NCBI GenBank assembly: GCA_965208605.1
Contig: OZ242345.1
Location: forward strand, 2,418,001 to 2,482,000
Direction: 5' to 3'
Source of the DNA: UBA9659 sp965208605
Lineage (GTDB): Bacteria > Pseudomonadota > Gammaproteobacteria > Pseudomonadales > Azotimanducaceae
Length of the DNA: 64,000 bases
Positions 63,181-64,000 of the stretch are shown piece by piece. Below the pieces are notes generated by a model that saw only the letters and a program-made list of their open reading frames with translations, searched no databases and had not been told where the DNA came from. Position 1 is the first letter of the stretch; every line of letters begins with the position of its first letter. Position numbers and translations under genes: made by a program.

Positions 63181-63999
63181 CTAATGCTCACTCTCCGGCG
63201 CATCATCTCCCTGCGCATCATCCTCCGGCGCATCATCCTCCGGCGCATCTCCCAACGCATCATCATCCAACACTTCCCCTTCTTCCAGGCCCAACAAGCC
63301 CGGCGCTTCGTTGCTCGGCAGCGCCTCCACGTCTTGCAGCTTTCGTTTCATGGCGCGTGTGCGTGTCTGGGTCTTTTCTATGGTATTGGAAGCCGTCTGT
63401 AATTGCCGTTTCACCTTGGCAAGCACGTTGCCAAACTTGCCGAACTCAACCTTCACCGCAGACAGCACCTCCCATACTTCGCTGGAGCGTTTCTCGATGG
63501 CGAGAGTTCTGAACCCCATCCGCAGGCTGTTAAGGATGGCGGAGAGGTTAGTCGGCCCGGCAACGGTAACCCGGTATTTCTGCTGCAACTCCTCAAGCAT
63601 GCCCGGCTGCCGAATCACTTCCGCATAAAGCCCCTCCGTTGGCAGGAACATGATCGCGAAGTCCGTGGTATGGGGCGGCTCTATATACTTGTCGGAAATA
63701 TCCCCGGCGGCCATCCGGATTGTCCGCACCAACGCCGCCGTCGATTTTTCTACCGCCTCGGCATCCGCCCGCTCCGCTGCATCGAGCAAACGCTGATAGT
63801 CTTCCTGCGGGAACTTGGCGTCTATCGGCAGCCAGACTTCCGACTCCCCCTCTTTGCCGGGCAGGCGAACCGCATATTCGACGATTCCCCCGGCACCCGG
63901 CTTCGGTTGTACGTTCTTTGCGTACTGGTCCGGGGAAAGTATCTGCTCGAGTATGTCGCCAAGCTGGTACTCGCCCCAGATACCACGCGCCTTGACGTT
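63181..63999 (-). CDS. rmuC: DNA recombination protein RmuC, C-terminal part (cut by window end)
   Basis: RmuC limits inversions at short repeats and has a PD-(D/E)XK-like core. The visible part begins within the conserved 'VKARGIWGEYQLGDILEQIL' and contains 'LPIDAKFPQEDYQRLLDA', 'TDFAIMFLPTEGLYAEVIR' and 'VTVAGPTNLSAILNSLRMGF'. The C-terminal tail is an acidic repeat (about 'DAPEDDAPEDDAQGDDAPE', 63187-63268) coded by tandem DNA. The start lies beyond base 64000. Confidence 0.92.
   Translation of the reverse strand, partial: NVKARGIWGEYQLGDILEQILSPDQYAKNVQPKPGAGGIVEYAVRLPGKEGESEVWLPIDAKFPQEDYQRLLDAAERADAEAVEKSTAALVRTIRMAAGDISDKYIEPPHTTDFAIMFLPTEGLYAEVIRQPGMLEELQQKYRVTVAGPTNLSAILNSLRMGFRTLAIEKRSSEVWEVLSAVKVEFGKFGNVLAKVKRQLQTASNTIEKTQTRTRAMKRKLQDVEALPSNEAPGLLGLEEGEVLDDDALGDAPEDDAPEDDAQGDDAPESEH
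63187..63268 (-). repeat. In-frame tandem repeat in the rmuC tail
   Basis: 'gcatcatcctccg' units repeat four to five times and encode an acidic DAPED series at the C terminus. Such a tail is not part of the RmuC fold. Confidence 0.85.
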
Positions 64000-64000
64000 G

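Noticed and set aside
62712..63266. A 184-residue minus-strand gene with an Arg/Met-rich N terminus
   Set aside because: The first ~80 residues are read-through of the rmuC tail repeat and the following tandem array in another frame. Only the last ~100 residues look like protein (ModA-like remnant).
63080..63268. Regular short repeats resembling a CRISPR array
   Set aside because: Units are 11-13 bp with no unique spacers, and part of the array is coding (rmuC). It is a plain tandem repeat.

Overview
The window looks like a chromosomal segment of an uncultivated gammaproteobacterium of moderate GC content. The complete rRNA operon reads as gammaproteobacterial, and housekeeping proteins such as PurL, bacterioferritin, MsrPQ and the Opp transporter resemble that class. 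No organism name can be assigned from sequence alone. Two features stand out at genome scale. One is a dispersed REP/MITE-like repeat (about ten copies here) built from inverted copies of 'cgtcattctcg...gggaatccag'. The other is an unusual density of short, locally unique tandem repeats, which sit just after stop codons, before start codons and in frame inside at least six proteins.

Layout. 1-4107: purL, broken by an internal deletion plus frameshift. 4207-4743: a gamma-carbonic-anhydrase-like protein. 4817-9456: an AT-richer, tightly coupled three-gene island encoding a DNA methyltransferase, a protein with two GHKL ATPase modules and a histidine-kinase core, and a receiver-domain protein. 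This is the best candidate for an undescribed signalling or defence system. 9668-9755: tRNA-Ser(UGA), followed by a region with DnaA-box-like sites. 10580-20126: a coenzyme F420 cluster (NADPH:F420 reductase, cofE, cofD, cofC, fbiC, two luciferase-like F420-type oxidoreductases) interrupted by a second DNA methyltransferase. 20217-27775: a FemAB/GNAT-like protein, pckG (minus strand), a wax-ester synthase/DGAT, an APH-like phosphotransferase, an alpha/beta hydrolase and a nitroreductase.

27843-31629: trhO (minus strand), pssA and the periplasmic methionine sulfoxide reductase pair msrP-msrQ. 31737-37552: rRNA promoter, 16S, a spacer without tRNAs, 23S, 5S and a terminator. The 16S carries two substitutions at normally invariant positions. 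37722-40997: an MFS transporter, divergent bfd/bfr with a Fur-box-like site, and a lipoprotein with transglutaminase-like and TPR domains. 41241-47256: manC, a Sat-CysC fusion with a degenerate sulfurylase active site, and convergent cysD-cysNC, which together activate sulfate to PAPS and make GDP-mannose. 47555-50412: cobaltochelatase cobS-cobT. 50439-56689: an oppABCDF peptide importer (minus strand) whose OppC carries an inserted FN3-like domain.

56908-64000 is a patchwork: a small membrane protein, a deazaflavin (F420/Ddn-type) oxidoreductase, coaE, gene remnants (Fe-S/aldo-keto-reductase-like and ModA-like), a degenerate tRNA 3' end, AT-rich orphan genes, a PD-(D/E)XK nuclease and the 3' part of rmuC. 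The F420 genes, the luciferase-like and Ddn-like enzymes and the reductase form a coherent set: synthesis of F420, its reduction with NADPH, and its use by redox enzymes.
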